A stretch of 64,000 bases of DNA from Beroe forskalii (lineage: Eukaryota > Ctenophora > Nuda > Beroida > Beroidae), in NCBI GenBank assembly GCA_011033025.1, contig WFMF01000049.1:248001-312000 (forward strand), given 5' to 3'. Below are positions 45,614-59,065 of this stretch, one piece after another (position 1 is the first letter of the stretch; the number at the start of each line of letters is the position of its first letter). Position numbers and translations under genes: made by a program. The notes beneath the pieces were generated by a model. It was not told the origin of the DNA. It did not search any database and was given only the letters and a program-made list of their open reading frames with translations.

Positions 45614-46782
45614 TGATTATATGATACAGCATACAACCACTGATCAGTGTTCCTTATCAACTATATGCTCCACTGATCTGGAGCGATACCAACACCACCA
45701 TTACCCTTCCGCCCCCCGCCCCACCTACACATTACACAGAACACCCCAGTACACTATATAACGTAACATAACGGAGCATTGCCGAGAAAGACAGGTGATG
45801 GGAAGGTAGCAGGTGGTCGAGATAAGAATCCACCTTCAGTGTTCTTGGGAGGAGGGCTAGTCCTACGTTATACGACATCACGTCTCCTCAAAGTACAGTC
45901 CTTTAGTACTCATAATATATCATAATACACACAGCTCAGAGAACTATAAATAACTATAACAATACACTACAAAAGCGTACAACATTATAAAGGAGTACCA
46001 TGTAGTATACTGCACCAGATGTTTGTCTAGTATTATGTGTGTGTGCGTTCGTTTTGTTTGATATTCTACAGGTGCGAGTGCTTCTCGTGACACCAGGGCA
46101 TATAATTATTATACACATAGCTTACATCTATTTCTCTCATCGTGGTGCCCACTTTTGATTTGTCCCATCCCTCGTTCTTTTTTAGTTTATTATTTTGTTC
46201 GACAATCTACATTCGTTGGTATTTCATTTTCGTTCACATAACTTGAGAAGTATAGGTATGTACTACGCAGCGCTGTGATATATTTGAATAGTATTTTTCC
46301 TAGTTGCATAGTTATTTCATGATCGTTTCATGATCAAGAGATCGGGAACTATCTGAGTATAACATAAGTACTGCATACATCATAAATTTCTCCTTTTCCT
46401 AACCATCCTGAATTCTGATCTTAGACTATGACTGGAAATGACGAAAGAAGACGCTGAGATCCTCGTCTTATGATGTTATGATCAAACGAGACGGAAAACG
46501 CTCAAAACCTACGTCAACTTTTAACCTCTATCACATAGGTTTGCCTTTATCTATTGCTGGTCCCTGTTTCTTCAAATTTCAATGTCAAAGCAGTCATTAA
46601 TGTCAATATGATTATACTATTTATCTCGTTGATATCGATAAAACTATGGAATATAGCCCTACAAGTATGGAATATAAACCTCGTGAATCTTGATGCTATA
46701 TCTTCTATATAGTACTATCATATCATAATTTTACTATCAAATTATCGATAAATTTCTATACTCGTTATGATCTAAACTTCAG

Positions 46783-48530
46783 GTCGCTGTGCTGTTGAGG
46801 AATGGGAAGGTAAATTCCTTCAAGAGTTATCAATGGATTGCTACTTGAAAATTATACAAAATCTCCCATTATTAGCATTGAGCAAAAAACGGACGAAATT
46901 AAAACTATCGATGCAAATGGTGAACTTCAAGAACAGATCAATACTGATGCAGGTCTATATCTTATTATCTTATTAATAAGGGGGCTGGGAGGGTCTGAGG
47001 TCAATTTTCGTTTTTTTTTTGTTTCTGATAGAGCTGGACGCCAGCTACCAGTAGGTTTTACCGCATCAAAAAATCAACTTCAAAATCTATCTCCTCCTAC
47101 AGTTTTTGATTTTTTGATCGTAAAACCCTTGAAACTTAAAAAAACTTTTGAGTGGGCAGATTCATGATTAAGGCCTCAGAAGTGAAAATATGGCTTTTTG
47201 AAATTTGAAAATCATCATTTTTGGCCATTTTTGGACAGGAGCCAACTTTGAAAATTCATATTTTCACTTCTAAGGCCTAAATAAAAAATCTGCCTGCTCA
47301 AAAGTTTTGTTTTATAGGCCCTAGAACATGACCACCAAGTTTCAAGGGTTTTCTTCAAAAACTGTAGGAACATATAAATTGATTTTCGGCAAATTGTGTT
47401 GAAAGTTCCTGTGTGCACTGTAAGTGTAATTACAGGCGAACTTGCAATTTGAAAATTCATAGCAATATTTTTTGATGCGGTAAAAACCTACTGGTAGCTG
47501 GTGTTCAGCTCTATCAGAAACAAAAAACGGGAAATCGACCTCAGACCCCCAGCCCCCTTTATGTTCAGTATCTTTATTTTACTTTATTTGAACTATAATA
47601 GAAATAATTGATGAAACTTCCAGAAGTACAGAATTTTGAAATAAATATTGATACCAATATTGCCTCAGGATATTGGCTACTGCAAACAGTATGGGTGCAG
47701 TGTGCTGTTTATGGTTAAGAATGCAGTAAGGAGCTTTGAAGCAATTTGTATTTTCTGCTCTGGTTTAAATCAGACAAATTCAATATTCAACATATTATCA
47801 GAAGGGTATAAGAATTCGCCTCATCCGAGTTTCAATTCATCAGGTAAACTGACCAGCTTCTTTGAGGTTGTTCTCAAATTATTATGTAGGTTGTAGATAT
47901 TACCTATACAACAAATCAAAGAGGCATTTGCTGGTGTGAGCAAATACCTGACACAAGTTGAGTTGAAAGATCAGGATTTTTAATAGTGTTATAGGAAATG
48001 ATCAAACTTGGACACTTAATGAATAAGCACTTGACTAGGTAAAGCTAGCTTAATGATGTAAATTGATGTAATTTCTTTGAGGCAATAAAGGAATAAAAGT
48101 TTATAAAATTTCAGATCCATGGGAAAATACAACTGGTGGTGACTTCTTTGATGATTCATTACAGGATTCAAAATTCTATGACACCATGAAGATGTACAAT
48201 TCAATGGCAGATCTGGATATCAAATCAGCAAATGAAGAACAGTCCGAATTGAGTATGTCATCAAATCTAAACACTTTTTTCTCAATGGAAGATATATCCC
48301 AACAGTCAAGTAGCAAAAGACATATACAGCTAAGAAAAAACATTCAACTGAAGCAAAAGACCAGCAGTTCACGAATTCCCCATAACTCACATCAACAGAT
48401 TAGTAACAAAACTTTGCCAACAAATGCAGTGAAACCCATCATCAGATCAAATCAAAAAGGTGAAATTGATGGTCAATTGGAAAAGACAATGCAGAATAAG
48501 AAGTTTGCATATAGAGTTTCTAAAATATAG
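46783..48530 (+). CDS. 3' exons of an unrecognised gene
   Basis: Exon 46783 to about 46952 (after AACTTCAG; RCAVEEWEGKFLQELSMDCY at its start) ends in phase 0 at either CAAATG|GTGAAC or GATGCAG|GTCTAT. Exon 47669-47843 (DIGYCKQYGCSVLFMVKNAV ...) ends at CATCAG|GTAAAC, and 48115-48530 (DPWENTTGGDFFDDS ... NKKFAYRVSKI) ends at a stop. The last two join in clean phase. The terminal exon is rich in Ser, Gln, Asn and Lys, likely disordered. No domain was recognised, and 5' exons must lie further left. Intron 1 contains a long-TIR element. Confidence 0.6.
46975..47565. mobile_element. Long-TIR MITE in an intron
   Basis: AAGGGGGCTGGGAGGGTCTG...GAGCTGG...CCAGCTACCAGTAGGTTTTA on the left is mirrored by TAAAAACCTACTGGTAGCTGG...CCCCAGCCCCCTTTA on the right, giving inverted ends of about 110 bp. 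A second inverted pair (TTTCACTTCTRAGGCC) lies inside. The target duplication is unclear. Confidence 0.85.
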
Positions 48531-48827
48531 GTGATTCTTTGCTGCATTATTCTTTTGAATTTCAGATATAAATCATGCAGAATGCTCTAATTAAGCGATT
48601 TCTTTATTTTTGTACAGAATACCTTCCTGGCTTATCTATATTATTTTGTTTAGACAGCAAAATGTTATAGTAATGTGGATGCTATTGTAGTATACCATAG
48701 GTTTTTTTAATCTTCAATTTCTTTTATCCCAAGACTGTTTTTCATATTTTTCGCAATCAAAGTTTGTGATCAAGTTTATAATATCATGCAACCAGTGTCT
48801 TACTGTTTTTAAGAAAGTGTCTATAAC

Positions 48828-50042
48828 CATAGCTGCCAAACTTTAGAAATTCCTTGACAGGGCATAAAAATGGCCCAAAAAAGCAGGGCAAATGCAGTGA
48901 AAAACAGGGCATATATGGCCATGTATCTTTTTGAAAAGTGTCGACTTTTTTTTTTTTTTTTGGACGCCAGCCAGAAAAGGCCATCCGAGATAGTGCTTAA
49001 CGGGTATATTTTTCGATTTTCAGGTATATTTCAGGTATATTTCATGAACACAGTGCTCAAAAAGGTACATTTTTACTTTATCAGGTATATTTCCGAAATC
49101 CATCCGACACAGTGCTTAATAGGTATATTTCCTAAATCCATCCGAGACAGTGCTGAATAGGTATATTTCCAAATTCTACCCGAAACAGTGCCTGATAATT
49201 TAAGAATTTAATAGGAATATTTTCAAATTCTATCCAAGACAATGCTTAATACTTAAAAAGGTATATTTTCAAATTAAATCCGAAACAGTGCTTAATACTT
49301 AAAAAGGTTTATTTTCAAATTAAATCCGAAACAGTGCTTAATACTTAAAAAGGTATATTTCCAAATTCCATCTGAGTCAGTGCTTAGTAATTGAATAGGT
49401 ATATTTCCAAATTCCATCCGAGACAGTGCTTAATTTAGTATATTTCCAAATTTCATCCGAGACAGTGCTTAATACTTATTAAAAATGTATATTTTCAAAT
49501 TCTATCCGAGACAGTGCTTAATACTTAATAAGTATATTTCCAAATTTCATCCGAGTCAGTGCTTAATAATTTAATAGGTTTATTTTCAAATTCCATCCGA
49601 GACAGTGCTTAATACCTAAAAGGTATATTTCCAAATTCCATCCGAGACAGTGCTTAATAGGTATATTTCCGAATTCCATCCGATGTAGTGAATAATACTT
49701 GAATATATTTCCTTTTTCCATTTGAGACAGTCTTTAATAGGTATATTTACAAATTTTATCCGCGCCGAGACGGTGACAAATAGACAAATAGGTATATTTC
49801 AGAATTCCATCTGAGGCAGTTCCTAATAAATCAATAGGTATATTTCTGGAAATTGGCGACCTTTTTTTTTGGAGGCGACTCAAAAATGGTATTGCTGGGT
49901 ATATTTTTTGGCCCAGAAAACAGGGCAAATTGGTCCAAAGGCAGGGCAAAAGAAGGGCTTCGCAGGGCAAGGACCAAAAAACAGGGCAAAATCAGGGCAT
50001 GACAGGGCGCCCTGTCAAAAACAGGGCAGTTTGGCAGCTATG
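48828..50042. mobile_element. hAT-like element with internal tandem units (copy 1)
   Basis: The TIR CATAGCTGCCAAACT / AGTTTGGCAGCTATG is flanked by TCTATAAC at 48820-48827 and 50043-50050 (8 bp). Next to each end are repeats of CAGGGCAAA / GCCCTGT. The middle is about 20 degenerate copies of GGTATATTTCCAAATTCCAT plus CCGAGACAGTGCTTAATA. It belongs to the same family as 12971-13565. No transposase. Confidence 0.9.
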
Positions 50043-50806
50043 TCTATAACATAAAATTGCCTTGGTTTGACCCCAGTGACAGAACACTGCTGATCTGCCA
50101 CGCTCAGCGTGGCGACAAGTCGGCCTTCTCAAGACGTGATTTTGGCGAAAAATGAACGATGATCATAACATGGGTGGAGCAGGAGCCGGGGACAGGGGGT
50201 TTTTTCCCCGGCTTTATTCATGGAGCCAGGGAAAAGTATCCTTTTTCCCCGGCTCAAATTTGACAAAATTTCCAACCTTCTTATATAAAATCGCAAATTG
50301 TGTCCAGCTTTGAGCCTTACTTTTCAAGTTACACTTTCTGGCCAATCTATAATTGTGTAAAAATTTGCTTTTGTTATTTCAAGGCTACTTTACCTTGACC
50401 AAATAGGATTATGACCATCATTAACCGATACAAACTAAATTCAGTGTGGTTACTGTAAGTGAACACGACTTTTTCATTTGATAGGCGGTTTTACCAATCG
50501 GAAATTCAGTTCAATAACACAATATTATGATGTCACTTCCATATGCCTATCATTTTTGATATGCAACATGAGAACATGTAGATATTGGTCCGACCTGATT
50601 GCTTTAGGAAACAAACAACCTTGGGACTGGGAGTGGGAAGCTAATGTTTCATACAACTACGTTACGGTTCGTCTTTTGGGATCAAAAATGTTGTTGGACT
50701 GCTATAATTAAATTACCATGATTCAATTAGCGTTAATTTTCGAGGGAAAAATTCCCCGGCTCAAAAATCGACATTGCTCCACCGTTGGATCATAATCACT
50801 ATATAA

Positions 50807-51106
50807 GCCCCCTGCCAGATTAGAACAACGCCACACTAGGTATTGAATTCGCCACACTATAAAAATGATCGCATTGTTAAGATGATATTCGCCACAGGCC
50901 ACACCCTATGCGTTAACTTTCTAAGAATGCGTGTAAAGTGCAGGGTAATATTCGCTACACTAGCATTATATTCGCCAAAGTGGTCGCATGTTTGTAAACA
51001 AACGCAATGCTAAGCAATTATTCGCCTGTTTTATAAACAATCTTCGTAGACTCTATTTCGCCGTGTTAGGAAAATATTCGCCTACTGCAACACATTCATT
51101 CTAGAG
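50807..51106. repeat. Outer left arm of the TTCGCC inverted repeat
   Basis: It begins TATAAGCCCCCTGCCAGATTAG and continues with TTCGCC/GGCGAA motifs every 25-50 bp. It is the reverse complement of the sequence ending at 59722 (...CTAATCTGGCAGGGGGCTTATA). Both outer ends abut TATA. Confidence 0.85.
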
Positions 51107-51341
51107 TTTAATCTTCAATTTCTTTTATCCCCAAGGCTGTTTTTCATATTTTCGCAATCAAAGTTTGTGATCAAGTTTATAATATCATGCAACCAGTGTC
51201 TTACTGTTTTTAAGAAAATGTCTATAACCATAGCTGCCAAACTTTAGAAATTCCTTGACAGGGCATAAAAATGGCCCAAAAAGCAAGGACAAATGCAGTG
51301 AAAACAGGGCATATATGGCCATGTATCTTTTGAAAAGTGTC

Positions 51342-51376
<35 letters not shown>

Positions 51377-53374
51377 GACGCCAGGCCATCCGAGATAGTG
51401 CTTAACATATATTTTTTCGATTTTCAGGTATATTTCAGGTATATTTCATGAACACAGTGCTCAAAAGGTACATTTTTACTTTATCAGGTATATTTCCGAA
51501 ATCCATCCGACACAGTGCTTAATAAGTATATTTCCTAAATCCATCGAGACAGTGCTGAATAGGTATATTCCAAATTCTACCCGAAACAGTGCCCTGATAA
51601 TTTAAATTTAATAGGAATATTTTCAAATTCTATCCAAGACAATGCTTAATACTTAAAAGGTATATTTTCAAATTAAATCCGAAACAGTGTAATACTTAAA
51701 AATTATATTTTCAAATTAAATCGAAACAGTGCTTAATACTTAAAAGGTATATTTCAAATTCCATCTGAATCAGTGTAGTAATTGAATAGGTATATTTCAA
51801 ATTCCATCCGAGACAGTGCTTAATTTAGTATATTTCCAAATTTCATCCGGACAGTGCTTAATACTTATTAAAAATGTATATTTTCAAATTCTATCCGAGA
51901 CAGTGCTTAATACTTAATAAGTATATTTCAAATTTCATCCGAGTCAGTGCTTAATAATTTAATAGGTTTATTTTCAAATTCCATCCGAGACAGTGCTTAA
52001 TACCTAAAGGTATATTTCAAATTCCATCAAGACAGTGCTTAATAGGTATATTTCCGAATTCCATCCGATGCTAGTGAATAATACTTGAATATATTTCCTT
52101 TTTCCATTTGAGACAGTCTTTAATAGGTATATTTACAAATTTTATCCGCGCCGAGACGACAAATAGACAAATAAATTATTTCAAATTCCATCTGAGGCAG
52201 TTCTAATAAATCAATAGGTATATTTCTGGAAATTGGCGACCTTTTTTTTTTGGAGGCGACTCAAAAATGGTATTGCTGGGTATATTTTTTGGCCCAGAAA
52301 ACAGGGCAAGTGGTCCAAGGCAGGGCAAAAAGAAGGGCTTCGCAGGGCAAGGGCCAAAAACAGGGCAAAAACAGGGCATGACAGGGCGCCCTGTCAAAAC
52401 AAGAACTTAGTTTGGCAGCTATGTCTATAACATAAAATTGCCTTGGTTTGACCCCAGTGACAGAACACTGCTGATCTGCCACGCTCAGCGTGGCGACAAG
52501 TCGGCCTTCTCAAGACGTGATTTTGGCAAAATGAACGATGATCATAACATGGGTGGAGCAGGGCCGGGGACAGGGGGTTTCCCCGGCTTTTATTCATGGA
52601 GCCAGGGAAAAGTATCCCCCCGGCTCAAGATTGACAAAATTTTCAACCTTCTTATATAAAATCCGCAAATTGTGTCCAGCTTTGAGCCTTACTTTTCAAG
52701 TTACACTTTCTGGCCAATCTATATAATTGTGTAAAAATTTGCTTTTGTTCATTTCAAGGCTTTACCTTGACCAAATAATAGGATTATGACCATCATTAAC
52801 CGATACAAACTAAATTCAGTGTAGTTACTGTAAGTGAACGACTTTTCATTGATAAGGCGGTTTACCAATCGGAAATTCAGTTCAATAACACAATATTATG
52901 ATGTACTTCCACCTGCCTATCATTTTTGATATGCTGCAACATGAGAACATGTAGATATTGGTCCGACCTGATTGCTTTTAGGAAAACAAACAACCTTGGG
53001 ACTGGGAGTGGGAAGCTAATGTTTCATACAACTACGTTACGGTTCGTCTTTTGGGATCAAAAAATTGTTGGACTGCTATAATTAATTAGAACAACGCCAC
53101 ACTAGGTATTGAATTCGCCACACTATAAAAATGATCGCATTGTTAAGATGATATTCGCCACAGGCCACACCCTATGCGTTAACTTTCTAAGAATGCGTGT
53201 AAAGTGCAGGGTAATATTCGCCACACTAGCATTATATTCGCCAAAGTGGTCGCATGTTTGTAAACAAACGCAATGCTAAGCAATTATTCGCCTGTTTATA
53301 AACAATCTTCGTAGACTCTATTTCGCCGTGTTAGGAAAATATTCGCCTACTGGGTAACACATTCATTCTTAGAG
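51107..53374. repeat. Tandem duplication of 2.4 kb, copy 2
   Basis: See 48706-51106. The many one-base losses in runs suggest either decay or lower sequence quality in this copy. Confidence 0.93.
51229..52423. mobile_element. hAT-like element with internal tandem units (copy 2)
   Basis: Same element and same 8-bp flank TCTATAAC (51221-51228 and 52424-52431) as 48828-50042, so it arose by segmental duplication and not by a second insertion. It contains a run of about 30 T residues near 51347. Confidence 0.88.
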
Positions 53375-53735
53375 AATAATTCGCCGTGTTTGGAAAGTAT
53401 TCGCCTACTGGGTTACATATTTATTCTTAGAGAATATTTCGCCGTGTTCGGAAAATATTCGCCTTAGAAAATATTTCGCCGTGTTAATAAAATATTCGCC
53501 GTATGTTATGATAACATGTACACTCTAAACTAATTAAGTTACACATAGCAGCCCCACCCTGACCTTGATTCACATCTGTACAAAATGTGTTCTAACTTGA
53601 CTCTGAAATTTTTCTATTTCATATTTTGAACAGATGATGTGTTGATGTACACAAAGTTGCACTAGCAATACATACCTACTTTACTGTGTATGTAAATTTA
53701 AGCATTCATATTTTTCAGATTAAACACATCATAAT
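53086..53735. repeat. Inner left arm of the TTCGCC inverted repeat
   Basis: ATTAGAACAACGCCACACTAGG through repeated ATTCGCC and TTTCGCCGTGTT units to TTTTTCAGATTAAACACATC. It matches 59707-59066 in reverse complement over about 640 bp and 58500-58080 in part. Confidence 0.92.
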
Positions 53736-54371
53736 ATCATATCAGCTTGTCATAGCCTTATACGGAGAGTCAAGTACTCGACGGTTTTCACTTGTACATC
53801 ATCCCGATCAGGACTGGGGAATGAAATTAGTGATTACCGCTTGGGTTCTAAGGTCATCTGGCCTAACTGGACCGCCTTAAACACAAGAAATACTCAATTT
53901 TGAATTTATCTCTCTCCCCTGACCCTAACCAGTGTTAGGCCAGATGTCCAGTTAGGCCAAATGACCGAATACCACCGCTTGATACCGTTTTTCATCTTTT
54001 CGGACCGCTCTAATGCAAAGTGGGAGAATACCAGTAACAACCGGCATTTTCTGCTGCATTATTATATACTGTGATTTACCAGAATTACAAGTACCGCTTA
54101 TTACCGCTTTTTCGGACCCATCCTCTCACACCTGTCAGTTCCGTGTCGGCAGCCAAAATAACCTTTTTACAATGCTTATCGGGTCCATTGATTCGCATCC
54201 TTCAATTTCAAATTCAAGTCCAAGGACGAGCATAATCCCCTGCCCTTTTATCAATGCTTATCACCGCTTTATCAGGTCCATTGTTTCGCATCCTTCAATT
54301 TCAAATACAAGTCGACGGTGAAGATTACCGGTAATTGCGACTATCCGTCAGTCAGAAGGGCCATCAGATGG
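53736..54371. other. Unique spacer before the satellite
   Basis: No gene was recognised. GTGAAGATTACCGGTA near 54317 recurs near 56576 inside the satellite. TGGCCTAACTGGACCGCC has a partial inverted partner nearby. Confidence 0.4.
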
Positions 54372-57300
54372 CTCGACCACCTCGACTCGACGACTCGACG
54401 ACTCGACGACTCGAGTTCGACTCGCTGCACTCGACTCGACGACTCGACGACTCGGTCGATTCTCGACTCGACGACTCGACGACTCGACGACTTTGAACGA
54501 TTCGACGACTCGACTCGACGACTCGACTCGGCGACTCGACTCGACTCGACGACTCGACTCGACGACTCGACTCGACGACTCGACTCGACGACTCTACGAC
54601 TCGACGACTCTACGACTCAACTCGACTCGACGACTCCACGACTCGACGACTTCACGACTCCACGACTCGACGACTCGAAAACTCGACGACTCGAAAACTC
54701 GACGACTCGACTCGACTCGACTCGACTCGACGACTCGACGACTCGACGACTCGACTCGACGACTCGACTGGACGCCTCGACTGGACGACTCGACTCGACT
54801 CGACTCGACTGGACGACTCGCTCGACGGTCCGACTCGGCTCGACTCGACGACTCGACTCGACGACTCGACGACTCGATGGCTCGACTCGACGACTCGACG
54901 GCGACGACTCGACTCGACGACTCGACGACTCGACTACGACTCGGCTCGACGACTCGACTCGACGATCGACTCGACGACTCGACTCGACTTGACTCGACGA
55001 ACTCGACTCGACTCGACGACTCGACTCGACTCGACGACTCGACTCGACGACTCGACTCGAAGACTCGACAACGACGACTCGACTCGACGAGCTCGACTCG
55101 ACGACTCGACGACTCGACGACTCGACTCGACGGAGCTCGACTCGACGACTCGACTCGAAGACTCGACTCGATGACTCGACTCGACGACTCGACTCGACTC
55201 GACAACTCGACTCGACGACTCGGTAACTCGACGACTCGACTCGACTCGACTCGACGACTCGACTCGACGACTCGACTCGACGACTCGAACTCGACTCGGC
55301 TAGCACGCTCGGCTCGGAACGACGCTCGAAACTCGACGACTCGACGAACTCGACTCGACGAACGACTCGACGACTCGACGGTGAGGACTCGACTGACTCG
55401 ACTCGACGACTCGTTGTGAAACTCGACTCGACGACTCGACTCGACCGACGTCGACTCGACGACTCGACTTTTGCACGACTCGACTCGATGGAATCGACTC
55501 TTTACTCGACGACCCGACTCGACGACTCGATCGAATGACTCGACGACTCGACGACTCGACTCGACTCGACGACTCCGACTCGACGACTCGACTCGTTAAC
55601 TCGACGACTCGACTCGATGACTCGACTCGACGACTCCACTCGACTCGACACTCGACCACACTCGACGACTCGACTCGACGACTCGACGACTCGACTCGAC
55701 GACTCGACTCGACGACTCGACTCGGCCAGCCCGACTCGACGAAGCTCGGTACTCGACCAGTGGACTCGGATTCGACCATCGACTCGACTCGGGACACTCG
55801 AACTCGAAGCACACTCGACTCGACGGCTCGACTCGACGACTCGGCTCGACGACTCGACTCGAGCTTCGATCTCGGATACTCGACTCGACGACTCGACTCG
55901 ACGACTCGCTAACCACGACTCGACTCGTTACTCGACTCGGTGGTACGGTGAAAACTCGATCGACTTGTTCGACGACTCGGTCACTCGACTCAGACGAACT
56001 CTGCTCGACGATCGTTAGACGACTCGACTTCGACTCGACTCGTCGACGACGACTCGACGACTGAAATGCTCGACGACTCGACTCGAATGACTCGACTCGA
56101 CGAAAACGATTTAGACTCGACGTCTCGACTCGACTGCCCGACTTTCGACTCGACTGTCAAGATGGTGCATGATCGACTCCTTGACTCGACGACTCGACTC
56201 GACGACTCGACTTCAAGTAGCTCGACTCGACTGGTCCCGACACTTTGCCGACTCGACGAGTCTCGAGTCGACGACTCGACTCGACCTGAGAGACTCGACG
56301 ACTCGACTCGCCGACTCGAGGTCGTTTCTTCGAATCGACCAGACACTCGTCTAGTACTGTTTGAGTGAATATTGCTGACTCTTCAAAACTCGACATCGAC
56401 AGTTCTTTCCACTCGACAGTGTCGAAGACGACTTGTCGACGTTAAAAAATCGGCCTGAGAAAAGTCGACTCCTGAAGTTCGACTCGACAAGATATGTGAC
56501 TGACATCGACTCGACGACTCGACTCGAACAAAAGATAACAAGGCACTCACCACTCGACTCGATATCTCCGTCCACAGTGAAGATTACCGGTACTCGAGTA
56601 GGTATCGGCTCGTCACTCGACTCGAAGAAGCCCGACTCGACTCAACTCGACGACTCAACGACTCGACGACTCGACGACTTGACTTGACTTGACTCGACTC
56701 GACTCGACGACGACTCGACGACTCGACTTGACGACTCCATGACTCGACTCGACGACTCGACTTGACGACTCCATGACTCGACTCGACTCGACGACTCGAC
56801 TCGACGACTCGACTCGACGACTCGACTCGACGACTCGACTCGACTCGACTCGACTCGACTCGACGACTCGACTCGACGACTTGACTCGACGACTCGACTC
56901 GACGACTCGACTCGACGACTCGACTCGACTCGACTCGACTCGACGACTCGACTCGACTCGACGACTCGACTCGACGACTCGACTCGACTCGACTCGACTC
57001 GACGACTCGACTCGACGACTCGACTCGACGACTCGACTCGACGACTCGACTCGACTCGACGACTCGACTCGACGACGACGACTCGACTCGACGACTCGAC
57101 TCGACGACTCGACTCGACGACTCGACTCGACAACTCGACTCGACGACTCGTCTCGACTCGACGACTCGACTCGACGACTCGACGACTCGACTCGACTCGA
57201 CTCGACTCGACGACTCGACTCGACGACTCGACTCGACGACTCGACTCGACTCGACTCGACTCGACTCGACGACTCGACTCGACGACTCGACTCGACGACT

Positions 57301-57975
57301 CGACTCGACGACTCGACTCGACGACTCGACTCGACGACTCGACGACTCGACTCGACGACTCGACTCGACGACTCGACTCGACGACTCGACTCGACGACTC
57401 GACTCGACGACTCGACTCGACGACTCGACTCGACGACTCGACTCGACGACTCGACGACTCGACGACTCGACTCGACGACTCGACGACTCGACGACTCGAC
57501 ACGACTCGACGACTCGACGACTCGACGACTCGACGACTCGACGACTCGACGACTCGACGACTCGACGACTCGACTCGACGACTCGACGACTCGACTCGAC
57601 GACTCGACTCGACGACTCGACGACTCGACGACTCGACTCGACTCGACTCTCGACTCGACGACTCGACTGGACTCGACTCGACGACTCGACTCGACGACTC
57701 GACGACTCGACGACTCGACTCGACTCGACGACTCGACTCGACGACGACGACTCGAGACTCGACGACTCGACGACTCGACTCGACGACTCGACTCGACGAC
57801 TCGACGACTCGACGACTCGACGACTCGACGACTCGACGACTCGACGACTCGACGACTCGACGACTCGACTCGACTCGACGACTCGACTCGACTCGACCCG
57901 ACGACTCAATTCGACGACTCGATTCTACGACTCGACTACTCGACGACTCGACTTGACGACTCGACTCGACGACTA
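54372..57975. repeat. ACTCG / ACTCGACG satellite array
   Basis: This is 3.6 kb built from a 5-bp unit ACTCG and an 8-bp unit ACTCGACG, often alternating as a 13-bp TCGACTCGACGAC. The left part (to about 56570) is degenerate with insertions; 56640-57975 is almost pure. Long S/T/R/L/D frames on both strands are by-products. The units are rich in TCGA and in short palindromes such as GAGTCGACTC. Confidence 0.97.
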
Positions 57976-58079
57976 AACTTCGTTCCGTCGTACTATGTGA
58001 TGCCTCTATGGTCATATGAAAACGGGCTCTCTGTTAGGCTATAACGAACCAATATGACATAAAATGACATTGTGTTTAA

Positions 58080-58500
58080 TCCGAAAAGTATAATAGATGC
58101 TTAAATTTACATAATACACAGTAGCTCTGGATTGCTAAGTGCAACTTCGTGTACATTGATACATCATCTGTTTAAAATATGAAATAGAATTTCAGGAGTC
58201 AAGTTAGAACACATTTTGTACAGATGCGAATCAAGGTGAGGGTGGGGTTGAATGTTGATGTGTGTAATTTAGAGTGTACATATGATTGTAATTATAACAT
58301 ACGACAATATTTTATCTAACACGGCGAAATGTTTTCCAAAAAGAAATTTGATACCCAACAAGCGAATATTTTCCAAACACGGCGAAAATTTCTTTAAGAA
58401 TGAATGTGTTGCCCGATAGGCGAATATTTTCCTAAGACAGCGAAATATTCTGTATTAATAAATGTGTTACCCAGTAGGCGAATATTTTCCTAACACAGCG
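58080..58500. repeat. Inner right arm of the TTCGCC inverted repeat
   Basis: A diverged inverted copy of the 53735-53400 region, with ATTTCAGGAGTCAAGTTAGAAC and GGCGAATATTTTCC units. Confidence 0.85.
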
Positions 58501-58504
58501 AATT

Positions 58505-59035
58505 AAAGTCTACGATGAAGTGTCGTATCCAGAGATAAAATATCGAAGTCTGAGATTTAAGTGTCGTACTTTGAGATGAAGTGTCGTACCCAGAGATAAA
58601 ATGTCGCAGTCTGAGATAAAGTGACGTACCCTGATATCAAGTGTTCTTCCCTGATAAGAGGTGCCATACCCAGAGATGAAGTGTCGTAGCCTTGGATATG
58701 AAATGTCGTACTTTCGAGGTCAAATGATGCACTTTACAGTACAATTAAGTTGCAGTAAGAGATGGAGTGCCGTACCCTTTGAGATGAAACTTCGCAATCG
58801 GGAGATCAAATTTCGTACTTTACAGTACAATAAAGTTACAGTAAGAGATGAAGTGTCGTACCCTTGAGACGAAACTTCGCACCCTGGAGATCAAAGTCGT
58901 ACTTCAGGATACAATCAAGTTACAGTACGAGATGAAATGTCGTACTTTGAGATGAAGTGTCAGAGACGAAATGTCGTGAGATGAAATGTCGTGATATAAC
59001 GTGTCGCGAGATGAAATGTCCGTTCCCCAATCTCA
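58505..59035. repeat. GAGATGAAGTGTCGTACC tandem repeats
   Basis: About 25 degenerate units of 18-24 bp, consensus GAGATGAARTGTCGTACCC. CTTTACAGTACAATAAAGTTACAGTA spacers occur three times. No coding region. Confidence 0.9.
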
Positions 59036-59065
59036 CTCTGTCGTACTATGTGATGCCCTCATGAT

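Larger units (their letters stand above)
41986..46782. other. Long region without a recognised gene
   Basis: The sequence is AT-rich. The only structures seen are a hairpin at 43530-43554 and one at 45543-45613. Open frames (for example 44293-44580 minus) have no family features. Unlisted small exons of neighbouring genes are possible. Confidence 0.4.
48706..51106. repeat. Tandem duplication of 2.4 kb, copy 1
   Basis: It starts TTTAATCTTCAATTTCTTTT and recurs at 51107-53374. It contains a hAT-like element, about 770 bp of unique DNA and about 300 bp of the TTCGCC arm. Copy 2 lacks about 110 bp around 50714-50823 and has many single-base deletions. Confidence 0.93.

Noticed and set aside
54318..58044. 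Many long S/T/R/L/D-rich frames on both strands
   Set aside because: They are translations of the ACTCG/ACTCGACG satellite, open in several frames at once, without start context or neighbouring exons.
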